NCBI GenBank assembly: GCA_944381075.1
Contig: CALWJT010000016.1
Coordinates: 1 to 64,000 of the forward strand
Length of the DNA: 64,000 nt
DNA from: an uncultured Clostridia bacterium
GTDB taxonomy: Bacteria; Bacillota; Clostridia; Oscillospirales; CAG-272
Direction of reading: 5' to 3'
Shown here in pieces: positions 25,580 through 34,244 of the stretch. Position 1 is the first letter of the stretch, and each line of letters opens with the position of its first letter. The notes beneath the pieces were generated by a model, which did no database searches, was not told the origin of the DNA, and saw only the letters and a list, made by a program, of their open reading frames with translations. Position numbers and translations under genes: made by a program.

Positions 25580-26111
25580 GTTTCAAAGCAGCATACTGTT
25601 TTATCGTGATTCGGGGTACCATTCAGGCACGATTTTTCAAATGGTTTTATTCGACCGTCCCAAAACGCCGCAAACTTTTTGTACGATCCAAAATGTCATA
25701 CACAGCTCCCATAGCCATCCAATGGAACGGGGTCGAGCATCGCGTCTGTACGCGGCTGCTCGGACCCGTTTTTTGTGCGGAAGGTAGCCTTTTATGAGAA
25801 ATCCGCTTCCGCCCCATGCTCCCTTCTGAAATCCCGCTTCCCGCCCGTTTGCCCTTCATGGACATTTCAAAGAGCCATTTGCGAACAGACGAAAGCCAAA
25901 GAAAAGCACTTCCCTCACGGTTGCGCGCAAAAATCTATCCGGAGAGGGCACACGGTATTTTCGCCGCAGCCTCCTGTTTCTTCTTACACCGCTGCCTGTC
26001 TGCTTCTATTATAAATCGTCGTATCTCAAACTGCAAATGCTCATTTTCTATCGTTTATCATAATTGACATGCATTCCAAAACATGTTATTCTAAGAGAAA
26101 GGAGGCCGTAT
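25580..26111. other. Intergenic, no supportable gene
   Basis: Short frames on both strands have no ribosome site or family resemblance. The last 60 bases are AT-rich and should carry the LysR gene promoter. Confidence 0.5.
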
Positions 26112-26996
26112 ATGGAACTGAGAGTTTTACGTTATTTTCTTGCGGTAGCCAGAGAACAGAGCATAACACGGGCGGCGGAGATCCTGCACATCACCCAGCC
26201 TACACTATCAAAGCAGCTGATGAATTTGGAAGACGAGCTTGGAAAAAGGCTGCTCATCCGCGGCAAAAGAAAAGTAACGCTTACAGAAGAAGGCATGTTT
26301 CTCCAAAAGCGTGCCCAGGAAATCATCGAACTGTCGGATAAAACACAGGCTGCATTTCATACGGAAAAAGGGACCATAGCCGGCGATGTTTATATCGGAT
26401 GCGGAGAAACCGAAAGCATGCGGCTTCTCATTAAAGCCATGAAACAGCTTCATCATGCACATCCCGACATCCATTTTCATCTTTACAGCGGCAATGACCG
26501 GGAGGTCGCCGAACGCCTGGAGCAGGGGCTCGTGGATTTCGGCGTTTTCGTCGGCAATACCGATCTTAGCAAATACGATTATCAAAAGCTTCCGAAGACG
26601 GACCGATGGGGACTTCTGCTGCACAGGGACCATCCGCTCGCCGCAAAGCAGTCGGTCACGCCGGCGGATATGGCAGGCCTTACCCTTTTCTGTTCAAGGC
26701 AAATGCTGGAGCAGAACGAGCTGTCCGGCTGGCTCGGCTATTCCTTTCACAGTCTCAACATTACAGATACCTATAATTTGATCCGCAATGCCGCCATCAT
26801 GGTAGAAGAAGGACTTGGCTGCACCGTCACGCTGGAGCATTTGGTCAATACAGAGGGCACCTGTCTTGTATTTCTTCCCCTGGAGCCAATGGTGAAAGCC
26901 GAGATCACAATCGCATGGAAAAAATATCAGATTTTCTCCAAAGCCGCAAAGGCATTTTTAGATTGCCTCCGCGAAGAAATCGCCAGGGCTTCTTAG
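26112..26996 (+). CDS. LysR-family transcriptional regulator
   Basis: The 294-residue regulator has the typical N-terminal winged helix (MELRVLRYFLAVAREQSITR, AAEILHITQPTLSKQLMNLE) and a periplasmic-binding-like effector domain beginning around residue 90 (VYIGCGETESMRLLIKAMKQ). AAAGGAGG lies before the ATG at 26112. No divergent target gene adjoins it; the nearest neighbours are tRNA-Glu and a convergent repair operon, so its regulon cannot be guessed. Confidence 0.92.
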   Translation: MELRVLRYFLAVAREQSITRAAEILHITQPTLSKQLMNLEDELGKRLLIRGKRKVTLTEEGMFLQKRAQEIIELSDKTQAAFHTEKGTIAGDVYIGCGETESMRLLIKAMKQLHHAHPDIHFHLYSGNDREVAERLEQGLVDFGVFVGNTDLSKYDYQKLPKTDRWGLLLHRDHPLAAKQSVTPADMAGLTLFCSRQMLEQNELSGWLGYSFHSLNITDTYNLIRNAAIMVEEGLGCTVTLEHLVNTEGTCLVFLPLEPMVKAEITIAWKKYQIFSKAAKAFLDCLREEIARAS

Positions 26997-27176
26997 GTCC
27001 ATCTGAAATGCCCCGATCCTCCGTTCGCTGCCCGGAGCTCGCAGGCCGAGGCGCAGCAGCAATACCATGGCAGCAGCGATCTCAGAGGCAAGAACGCCGG
27101 CCCGTCCCATCCGGTTTTTCCGGCAAAGAGCGAGCAAAGCCTTTTCGTCCGCGGATTTCTCCCAGACGAAAAGGCT

Positions 27177-27869
27177 TCATCGTTTCAGCGTGCGCAGGTA
27201 GTCCTTTTTCCGGGAATCGATCCGGCGGCTTTCCACCGCTTTTTGTATGGTCTTGTTATGTACCCATTCGGGAAGGCGTCTTTCTTCAAGGTAGGCAACA
27301 GCCGTCGGATACTGCTTGGCAAGCGCCGTCGCAAAATACCACGCGATCATCATATTGACATAATATTCGTCCGAGCGGACGCCCGCAACAAGCGCCGGAT
27401 AATCGGCAGAAAACTGCTCGTCCAGATAATACCTCATCAGCATCCCGATTCCAAACCGTACCGTATAAGCATGCTCGGACATAAGCCAACCTGGGATCCG
27501 GCGGAGAAGAGACGGCAGGTTTTCGGAAAAGCATTTCGGCGCCAGCAGATCACAGGTAGCCCAATTATCGACATAGGGCAAAAACCTCTCCAGCGCCGCT
27601 ACGGCCGAATCCCAGTCCGGCATCCGTTCGATCAGCAGCGCATGCAAATTGTTCTCTTCATAATAAGAATGCGGCAGCTCCTGCAAAAAAAGCGGCGCCG
27701 CCGAAGATGCCGAAAGTTTTTTTGCATACTTTCTCAGCTCCGGCATACGGACGCCGATGACGGTTTCCGCATCCACCGTCGGCAGCAAAGCCGACTGAAA
27801 GGCTTGATAACCGGGATCCTGCATGGAAAAAAGAGCCGCTCGGATCGCCTCTGTTCCCGTTTCATTCAT
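27177..27869 (-). CDS. DNA alkylation repair protein (AlkD-like)
   Basis: The 230-residue all-helical HEAT-repeat glycosylase family protein (PF08713) contains IGVRMPELRKYAKKL, NWATCDLLAPKCF (the W/D of the lesion pocket) and SEHAYTVRFGIGMLMRYYL. Members excise bulky cationic alkylated bases. It is the last gene of a four-gene leftward operon in which each stop overlaps the next start; its ATG lies inside the end of the ArsC-like gene. Co-transcription with a MutT-type pyrophosphatase suggests a genome-maintenance operon. Confidence 0.9.
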   Translation of the reverse strand: MNETGTEAIRAALFSMQDPGYQAFQSALLPTVDAETVIGVRMPELRKYAKKLSASSAAPLFLQELPHSYYEENNLHALLIERMPDWDSAVAALERFLPYVDNWATCDLLAPKCFSENLPSLLRRIPGWLMSEHAYTVRFGIGMLMRYYLDEQFSADYPALVAGVRSDEYYVNMMIAWYFATALAKQYPTAVAYLEERRLPEWVHNKTIQKAVESRRIDSRKKDYLRTLKR

Positions 27870-28233
27870 GCGCGCGCATCCATCCTTTCAGTTTTTCCTC
27901 CCATTCTGCGGGATGAAATCCGACAAGGACCAAGGACTCCGCGACCACGATCGGACGCTTGACGAGCATGCCGTCCGACGCAAGAAGCCGCAGGCATTCG
28001 TCCTCGGTCATACTGGGAAGCTTGTCCTTCAAATTCATCGATTTGTAAAGCAGTCCGCTGGTATTAAAAAATTTTCGGCACGGCAGTCCGCTTGCCCTTA
28101 TCCAAGCTGTCAGCTCATCCAAAGTGGGATTCTGCTCTCTGATAGGACGGTCTATATAATCGATGCCATACAGATCCAGCCACTTCTTCGCCTTTTGGCA
28201 GGTCGAGCATTTCGCATATTCCAAAAAAATCAT
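27862..28233 (-). CDS. ArsC/Spx-family thioredoxin-fold protein
   Basis: The 123-residue protein has CSTCQKAKKWLD (CxxC) at the N-terminus, then GIDYIDRPIRE, and LVKRPIVV near the end, the pattern of the ArsC/Spx/MgsR family. True arsenate reductases need a different Cys/Arg set and usually arsenic genes beside them; none are present. A role as redox regulator or generic thiol reductase is therefore as likely as arsenate reduction. Its ATG overlaps the stop of the Nudix gene. Confidence 0.85.
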   Translation of the reverse strand: MIFLEYAKCSTCQKAKKWLDLYGIDYIDRPIREQNPTLDELTAWIRASGLPCRKFFNTSGLLYKSMNLKDKLPSMTEDECLRLLASDGMLVKRPIVVAESLVLVGFHPAEWEEKLKGWMRAHE

Positions 28234-28625
28234 CCGTGTTCTCCGTATTCCTTCTGTATTTTTTCAAGGATTTCTTTATCCGCCGGACAAAATGGATACA
28301 TCGGGATTTCCGACGGCAGGATCCAGCGCATATCGTGATGCTCGAGACATTGCGGATCCCCCTTTTCAACCGCCGCATGAAACAGCATCAGATGGACGGT
28401 GATATCAGGATAGGCATACGTGGTCTCGGCAAAAACGCCAAGAGGCCGCACAGCGATCCCAAGCTCCTCCCTGCACTCCCGAATCAGTGCCTGCTCCGGT
28501 GTTTCGCCTGCCTCCACTTTGCCGCCGGCAAATTCCCACAGCAGAGCACAAGCCTTCTTTTCCGGACGCTGACAAATCAAAAATCGGTTCTCTTTCCAAA
28601 TAAGAGCAGCCACAACCTCCGTCAT
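28230..28625 (-). CDS. Nudix hydrolase, MutT-like (8-oxo-dGTP diphosphatase)
   Basis: The 131-residue protein has a perfect Nudix box: GGKVEAGETPEQALIRECRE, continuing ELGI (Gx5Ex7REUxEExGU). MTEVVAALIWKENRFLICQR is the typical MutT beginning. It probably sanitises oxidised nucleotides. It overlaps both operon neighbours by ATGA-type junctions. Confidence 0.9.
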   Translation of the reverse strand: MTEVVAALIWKENRFLICQRPEKKACALLWEFAGGKVEAGETPEQALIRECREELGIAVRPLGVFAETTYAYPDITVHLMLFHAAVEKGDPQCLEHHDMRWILPSEIPMYPFCPADKEILEKIQKEYGEHG

Positions 28626-29383
28626 TTTTCTTCCCCTTTCCCTTCATCCCTTCGCACCTCTGTTCCGTCCTGCCGCGCCGGAAAGGTGTCCAGAAGAGCT
28701 TTTCTCTCTTTCCAATCCGGCATCCATGCCCCCAGCCTCTCATAAAACCGCACAGAATGGTCGGGATGAAGAAAATGCACAAACTCATGTATGACGACAT
28801 ATTCCATGCAAGAGATGGGATACGCTCCCAGCCGTTTGTTAAACGTGAGGACCCCTTCTTTCGGACGGCAGCTTCCCCACCGCGCCCGCATCTTCCGAAA
28901 ACGGATCGTCGGGAACGGGATACCGTAATCCGCAAAGATCGGATAGACAGCCATGCAAAGCCTCTTCATCGTATCCGAGCATACCGCATCCCGATATTCC
29001 TCTAACACGCGCTTTTTGAGTGCAAAGCGGGAGGGATCGGTCACGGCAAGGATCAGCCAATTTCCCTCTTCGGCAACAGAATTGTGCTTCCCTTGGCACA
29101 CACGAAGCGTATATTTTCGCCCAAGCAAATAAAAGGGCTCTCCCGACACATACTGCGGCGGCGGCAAGGTATCCGCCGCAGACGCCCGAAAACGTGCCTG
29201 CGCACGCAAAATCCACTCGGATTTCTTCCGCAAAAACGACTCGATCTGCGTCTGCGTGACCCATGTATTCGCACTGACAAAGACGGTGCCGTCTGCCCGG
29301 ATCCGAAGATTGATATTTTTCACCCTTTTCCGGCAAAGCTCATATGAGAGGCTCTCCCCTTCAAGGACGATTTGACACATCAT
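28622..29383 (-). CDS. YgjP-like (DUF45) metallopeptidase-family protein
   Basis: The 253-residue protein has the gluzincin-like motif HEFVHFLHPDHS (HExxH then H) typical of YgjP/SprT-like proteins. FRKMRARWGSC and LTFNKRLGAYP upstream are conserved in the family. The substrate is unknown. It is the first gene of the four-gene repair operon; GAGGAAAG precedes a double ATG at its start. Confidence 0.9.
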   Translation of the reverse strand: MMCQIVLEGESLSYELCRKRVKNINLRIRADGTVFVSANTWVTQTQIESFLRKKSEWILRAQARFRASAADTLPPPQYVSGEPFYLLGRKYTLRVCQGKHNSVAEEGNWLILAVTDPSRFALKKRVLEEYRDAVCSDTMKRLCMAVYPIFADYGIPFPTIRFRKMRARWGSCRPKEGVLTFNKRLGAYPISCMEYVVIHEFVHFLHPDHSVRFYERLGAWMPDWKERKALLDTFPARQDGTEVRRDEGKGEEK

Positions 29384-29510
29384 GCTCTTTCCTCATTTTA
29401 AGCGAAACTGAAATTTCGCTTTCATCATATCACAGAAATGCGCTTCTGTCAATTCAAACGGGGGACCCGCGATTCGTTTCTTTTGGGATAGAAAGCAAAA
29501 GGGCCCATAC

Positions 29511-29549
29511 ATAGGAAGTGACCGCTCTATCCTGCTGAGCTGCAAGGAC
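29511..29549 (-). pseudogene. 5' half of a tRNA-Arg(CCU)-like gene
   Basis: On the minus strand the sequence begins GTCCTTG (acceptor) and continues with a textbook D arm (GCTCAGCAGGATAGAGC). The 5' side of an anticodon stem and the loop TTCCTAT (anticodon CCT) follow. After that the sequence no longer pairs: GTAT replaces the expected stem and no T arm follows. The break falls at the 3' side of the anticodon loop, a usual crossover point for tRNA-targeting integrases. I infer a relic left by an element. Confidence 0.5.
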
Positions 29550-29621
29550 ATATTGATTCAATTTATGACGATTTTGGTCCCTACAGGGTACGAACGATCT
29601 GCCGTTTAAAAAGCGGGCGCC

Positions 29622-29879
29622 TTATTTGCCGAGGAAGGAAAAAAAGCCCTTCTTCTCATACGGCACCTTGCTGACCGAGATCAGCCGATACCCGGTTTTC
29701 TCCACGATCTCTTTTAAGCTTTGTTCATCGATTTCCCGCTCCGTCAATATGACGGTCTGTCCCCTGCTGTGAGAAGAAGAGACCTTCTTTACCGGAAACG
29801 CATTCCTTACCGCATCATTCATATGCGCTTCACACATTCCGCACCGCATCCCATCGATCTGCATGGTAATCCTCCACAT
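29622..29879 (-). CDS. Heavy-metal-associated (HMA) domain protein
   Basis: The 85-residue ferredoxin-like HMA domain has the metal-binding loop MRCGMCEAHM (CxxC), as in copper chaperones of the CopZ type. The tail YEKKGFFSFLGK is specific to a clostridial subgroup. No copper ATPase or CsoR gene is adjacent. GGAGGG precedes the ATG. A palindromic element at 30018-30033 lies upstream and may regulate it. Confidence 0.8.
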   Translation of the reverse strand: MWRITMQIDGMRCGMCEAHMNDAVRNAFPVKKVSSSHSRGQTVILTEREIDEQSLKEIVEKTGYRLISVSKVPYEKKGFFSFLGK

Positions 29880-29885
29880 ATTTGC

Positions 29886-30033
29886 TTATCCCTCCGGTTC
29901 TGCACAATTTTTGTCAGCCGACAATCGTTTGGGGCGGCTAAAACGAAGCTCCGTGCTTCTCCCGAGATACGATTGCGGCTCACTTGGATGTTCTTTCGAG
30001 AACATCGCTTGCCCGAAGTTAGTATAAGCTAAC
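29886..30033 (-). promoter_or_regulatory. Leader of the HMA gene: palindrome and possible 39-codon ORF
   Basis: GTTAG (30018-30022) and CTAAC (30029-30033) form an operator-like palindrome of the kind bound by metal-responsive repressors. Between it and the HMA gene a frame of 39 codons (ATG at 30003-30005, stop 29886-29888) begins MFSKEHPSEPQSYLGR, but it lacks a good ribosome site, so I do not count it as a gene. About 150 bases further upstream show nothing. Confidence 0.3.
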
Positions 30034-30188
30034 CCCAGACAAAACATTTTGGACCGCACGGAAAATTTCCGCTGCTGTCCTTATGTTTATCATAGCACAA
30101 GCACAGCGCGCCTGTCAAGGGAAAAACACGCAAACGCTTTTATTTTACAAATACAGAGGCCGCCACAAGCGACCCTCATCGGCAGACA

Positions 30189-31271
30189 CTATCCTTCCCC
30201 CGTCTCTCCGGCGTCCTGAGCCATGATTTTCATGAACGCGCGCAGCGCCGTCGGAACCGCATAATGGTCTCGAATGATCTGCGCCCTCTCCCAGATAAAA
30301 TTTTCCGCCGGACTGGTACATTCCGCAAGATAGCCCGTCATATGCCACTCCACGTGAGTAAAAACATGGACGGCCTCTGCGCAGGGCTCACAGGAAAGCA
30401 CGTCGGTCCCCAGCGTCCTCACATATTCTGCCGCCTCGTCAGGCGTCAATTTGCCCAAGACATTCGGAAACTCCCAAAGGCCGGCGAGCAGTCCGCCCGC
30501 CGGCCTTTTACGGACGGCATAGCGGCCGCGGCAGGAAAGCAAAAATACCGTGCGCTCCTCTTTTCTGCGCTCCTTTTTCGGACTTTTTACCGGAAGCATT
30601 CCCGTCCAGCCTCTGCGCTTCGCCTCACACTGCTTCCGCAGGGGACAATGCTCACACCGCGGCTCTCCGTTCGGAATGCACAGGTTCTCCCCCAGTTCCA
30701 TGATCGCCTGCGTAAACAAGCCTGCCTCCTCTCCGGACGGATATATAGCCCGAAGGCCCGCAGCGACCTGCGTTTTCACCGCAGGAGACGTGATATCCGC
30801 ACGGCATCCGAGATACCGCATGACGACGCGGAGCACATTCCCGTCCACGGCAGGCTCCGGCAGACCGAAAGCGATCGACGCGATCGCTCCTGCCGTATAT
30901 TCCCCTATACCGGGAAGCGACAGAAGCGCCGGCAAAGTATCCGGCAGCTTCGCATCGTAGGAATCTACCAGGATTTGAGCCGCCTTTTTTAAATTTCTCG
31001 CCCTGCTGTAATATCCAAGCCCTTCCCACAATTTCATGAGTCGTTCGTCGGAGACCGAAGCCAGCGCAGATACCGTTGGCAACTCACAGAGGAACCGCTC
31101 ATAATATGGGATCACCGCCGCCGTTCTCGTCTGCTGCAGCATGATTTCCGAGACCCATACATGATACGGCGTTGCGTCTGCCCGCCATGGAAGCGCTTTT
31201 TTATTTTCTGCATACCAGGAAAGAAGCGGCGCCGAAAGCTCGGACAAGCGCTCAGTCCGTATCTCCTCCAT
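30189..31271 (-). CDS. mutY: A/G-specific adenine DNA glycosylase
   Basis: The 360-residue MutY removes adenine mispaired with 8-oxoguanine. The N-terminus has LPWRADATPYHVWVSEIMLQ with the catalytic glutamate region (EIMLQQT). The HhH motif LPGIGEYTAGAIASIAFG and the catalytic aspartate in PAVDGNVLRVVMR follow. The [4Fe-4S] loop is C-x7-C-x2-C-x5-C (one residue longer in the first gap than in E. coli), and a Nudix-like C-terminal domain completes it. I prefer the ATG at 31269-31271, with GGAGGG nine bases upstream, over a TTG two codons earlier. It marks the left border of the AT-rich island. Confidence 0.95.
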   Translation of the reverse strand: MEEIRTERLSELSAPLLSWYAENKKALPWRADATPYHVWVSEIMLQQTRTAAVIPYYERFLCELPTVSALASVSDERLMKLWEGLGYYSRARNLKKAAQILVDSYDAKLPDTLPALLSLPGIGEYTAGAIASIAFGLPEPAVDGNVLRVVMRYLGCRADITSPAVKTQVAAGLRAIYPSGEEAGLFTQAIMELGENLCIPNGEPRCEHCPLRKQCEAKRRGWTGMLPVKSPKKERRKEERTVFLLSCRGRYAVRKRPAGGLLAGLWEFPNVLGKLTPDEAAEYVRTLGTDVLSCEPCAEAVHVFTHVEWHMTGYLAECTSPAENFIWERAQIIRDHYAVPTALRAFMKIMAQDAGETGEG

Positions 31272-31502
31272 TTCCAAGATCCCTCCGTTTTTGCGTTATC
31301 GGTCAGATCCGTATTCCAATCCCCATCCGATCCGTTTTTATCGATACCGGTAGTATAACATAAACAGCAGCAGATTTCAATTCCTTTTCCGTCTTTCCCC
31401 AAGGCCGGCTTTCTCTTTTTTTCTGCCGGAGAATACGGGTCTTTCCCTCCGTACAGCCTCTGTTCCATTCCAGCAATCTACGCCCGCAGCCGGCCCATGC
31501 TG

Positions 31503-31996
31503 TCATCGTTTTTCAGTACCGCCGTGCAAATACGCTGTCAGCGTTCCGCCAATCCGCACAGCCTCACGAGAGAGCCCGCCGCGGAAAAGAACGCGTATTC
31601 TCTTTCTTCCCTCCTTAATATAAAATACTCGCTTGACGTAGTTTAAAAATTCTACTAGGTCCACTTCTTTCTTTATAGCTTTCATATCCTAAACTTATTT
31701 AAGAGGGGGGTAAACAAAATATTAGCGACGATTCCAATAAGCGATACAAGTATCATCCATGGATCCATCGAAATCATTAAAGAAACAACGGTAGCAACAG
31801 ATAAAATATTTCCTATAAAATTAGTGATGTTTTCAATATTTGACACAACTCATGCTGTTAAATCATTTATAACTTATGTATATCTATTATAAAAATCCGG
31901 GTTATCCAAATCCTTCATGTCGACATGAAAGTTTGAACAATCGTCAAAACTCTCCATAAAATTGCACAGCTCTACTGACTCTCTAAGTATCTTCAT
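31503..31996 (-). pseudogene. Relic of an ABC exporter (membrane domain only)
   Basis: AAGGAGG and an ATG at 31994-31996 open a frame MKILRESVELCNFM that soon reads DNPDFYNRYT-stop-VINDLTA-stop-VVSNIENITN. It then gives FIGNILSVATVVSLMISMDP and WMILVSLIGIVANILF, clearly the transmembrane part of an ABC exporter (compare the ECYENFKFYDNYTKAIRYA segment of the intact exporter at 35164). Two in-frame stops and a one-base frameshift near 31690 break it. The next frame (31685 down) continues LVEFLNYVKRVFYIKE and then joins mutY-side DNA near 31590. The ATPase half is missing, so the junction is a deletion border. Confidence 0.75.
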
Positions 31997-32115
31997 TTTT
32001 TCACCTCCTTCTCAATTTTCGATTTCAAGTCATTCTTTTAGGGAAATAAACACTCTCTATTTAGCAGATAATAAAAAATTTTCTGCTATTTCTCCCGATC
32101 TATGACCGGAAATCG

Positions 32116-33037
32116 TTATACAGAGTGATGATGGAAATAATAGTTCTGCATGGCTTCGTAAATATCCTCTTCACGCCATAAACATGGCTTTGCACATCTC
32201 TCAATTCGCTCCCGCTTACAACTCCCTACACAAATAGGCAAACATTTACACCGCTTACAGTCTTCAAAGTTTTCAAATTCAAATACGCTTCTTTTCCACA
32301 GATATCTTTGAAAATCCTGATATGGTTTTCCAAGACCGGAAGAACTCAGCTTGATATTTTCAAAACCGTCTTCCGAAAGTATTCCGCCCCACAATACATT
32401 GTCACAGTCAAGCACGATACATTTCTTTGATATTCCGTATGTAATCAGGTATTATTTATATATTTCCAAACTGATTTTTTTCAGATAACGATTGACTGTA
32501 CGGATAATTCCATCTGTACTTGTTTTTGATGCTATATTCGTTCGATATTCCGACGGATGCAATCAGGCGTTTGGTATCGATAAACGTGATTTCGGAGTCA
32601 AACTCTTCTCGTATTTGAACGTTGATTTTGTCCACCAATCCATTCGAAGCATACTGCGAACCGAACACAAAGGAAGAATTCCATTGCCAATCTTCATATC
32701 CGAACCATAATACAGATGCCTTGGAATTTTTTCTGATTGCCTCCCAGATGCGATGTGCTTTTTCAAGTTCAAAGTCAACAATCGCGCTTACCTCTGTCAA
32801 CGAATCCTCATCCAACACCCCCGGGTATGTGTCCTCAAAACTCAAAAGAATTACGACAAAATCGATCTCGGCAAATCATTGTAACGACTTAGTCGAACAA
32901 TATTCATCGTAATTCACAGTGTCTATTCTAATCCGAATTCCGTTTTGCTCAAATATCCGATTGGCAGACGGTACCAAAAACGGTTCGACAGACAGATTGG
33001 AGACAAAGGACAGCTCAAATAAAGATTTTTCCTGCAT
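32116..33037 (-). pseudogene. FkbH-like HAD protein, broken and fused to a SPASM tail
   Basis: From the ATG at 33035-33037 (GAGGTG upstream) the frame reads MQEKSLFELSFVSNLSVEPF and then a TGA at 32876-32878. It continues VVILLSFEDTYPG and FIDTKRLIASVG up to a stop at 32456. In another frame it resumes with CIVLDCDNVLWGGILSEDGF and YQDFQRYL: this is the FkbH family, whose DxDNTLWGG motif is the HAD active site. At about 32298 the sequence switches to FENFEDCKRCKCLPICVGSC and ends HHHSV, a SPASM [4Fe-4S] C-terminus of a radical SAM enzyme. I infer one nonsense, one frameshift and a deletion joining two genes. FkbH proteins load glyceryl groups onto ACPs; one is encoded just upstream. Confidence 0.75.
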
Positions 33038-33051
33038 AGATTCACCTCATC

Positions 33052-33330
33052 TTATGGATCCCTGGATTCAAGAACCGATTTATTGCTTTCGCTGACAGCA
33101 AGTTGGAGCACCTCCAACATCTTGTTAACCGAATTCATTTCGGTCAATAGCAATTTTTCATCAGGTATCTCACATTCAAATGCTTCTTCAAGCGACACAA
33201 CAATTTGAATGAATTTGATAGAATCCACTCCCAACTCCAGCAGATCGTTATCACATTGATCTACGGTCACTTCCATGTCTTGAACGGAATTAACGATTTC
33301 CAGTATTTTTTCTTTTGTTATTTCTTTCAT
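33052..33330 (-). CDS. Acyl carrier protein of the RiPP locus
   Basis: The 92-residue protein has a standard four-helix ACP layout and the phosphopantetheine site LGVDSIKF (Ser37). Its start overlaps the end of the nucleotidyltransferase gene by 4 bases, and the FkbH-like gene begins 14 bases after its stop, so they form one operon. ACPs in such surroundings carry small acyl units for tailoring rather than fatty acids. With FkbH broken, its current substrate is unclear. Confidence 0.9.
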   Translation of the reverse strand: MKEITKEKILEIVNSVQDMEVTVDQCDNDLLELGVDSIKFIQIVVSLEEAFECEIPDEKLLLTEMNSVNKMLEVLQLAVSESNKSVLESRDP

Positions 33331-34241
33331 TCGCTTATCCCCAGAAAGACTCGCTTATTGATTGCGATCTTTTCCTTATCCCGTTCTGTTAGGGTCTCTT
33401 TGATCAGTTCGTAAAGATGATCCGAATCAAGCCTTGTTTTGAAGTCACACTTCCATTCACGCCGTTCCTTTTCGCATAAACCGTAGCTATTCAGAAGTGC
33501 CTCTCCCACCGGTGTTCTGAATGCTTCTATGTACTGCTTTAATACATCGTCATCAAATACCTGACCTGTATAGTATAAGACATAAAAAACATAGGGGATA
33601 ATCTCATATTCGACACTCATGGTATACAGTTTGTCTAAAGATATCGCGTCAAGATTATTTTTCAGCAAGTAATATACATCCTTGAACATATCGTATCTGA
33701 TGCTTTTCCTGGTTGCGAGCAGAAAAAGAGAGTTTATGTCTTTATAGTGGTGAAGAATAAGATGAATCATTGCTTTTATCGGGGGCAACGTTTTCACTTT
33801 GACACCGTAAATCTCCATTTCTATTGTGTCTGACAGGAATTCCTCAATGTCTATTCGCTTGCCTTCATATTCTCCCCAAAAGATGTCATAATTTAAGTCT
33901 ATATAAATAGCATTTCCGTTTATATTTTTTATATATGGTAATAATTGGTGTGAATTGGTAAGTACAAAAATTCTATCTTCTCTGCTATAATTAGAATATA
34001 TATTCATAAAACCATTTGCTTGTAAGACCTCTTCAAGTTTTTTTAGAGTTTTTCGCGAAACTAATATATCAATATCATTGTACAAACGCATGCCGTTTTT
34101 CTGATATGCTTCAATCGATAATGGCTCTCCTTTTACTATAGCAAATAAGTATTGTTGTGTATCAATGAGTAATTGTGATAACTGTTTGTAAAGAAACTTG
34201 CCTTCAATTAGATTCTTCATCCGAATAGCTTCTTGAATCAT
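33327..34241 (-). CDS. Nucleotidyltransferase-family protein (NTP_transf_5 type)
   Basis: The 304-residue protein has a nucleotidyltransferase core: GMRLYNDIDILVSRKTLKKL supplies the D-x-D metal ligands, and IYIDLNYDIFWGEY a third acidic strand. The helical second half includes KAMIHLILHHYKDINS. This family recurs in peptide natural-product clusters, for example beside the HPr-kinase-like protein of the paeninodin-type lasso peptides. Here too it directly follows such a kinase gene (3 bases apart). The transferred group is not known. No frame damage is seen. Confidence 0.8.
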   Translation of the reverse strand: MIQEAIRMKNLIEGKFLYKQLSQLLIDTQQYLFAIVKGEPLSIEAYQKNGMRLYNDIDILVSRKTLKKLEEVLQANGFMNIYSNYSREDRIFVLTNSHQLLPYIKNINGNAIYIDLNYDIFWGEYEGKRIDIEEFLSDTIEMEIYGVKVKTLPPIKAMIHLILHHYKDINSLFLLATRKSIRYDMFKDVYYLLKNNLDAISLDKLYTMSVEYEIIPYVFYVLYYTGQVFDDDVLKQYIEAFRTPVGEALLNSYGLCEKERREWKCDFKTRLDSDHLYELIKETLTERDKEKIAINKRVFLGISE

Positions 34242-34244
34242 GAT

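Noticed and set aside
27862-28233. Genuine arsenate reductase as part of an arsenic operon
   Set aside because: No arsR, arsB or acr3 gene is near; the neighbours are DNA and nucleotide repair genes, so only the family name is given.
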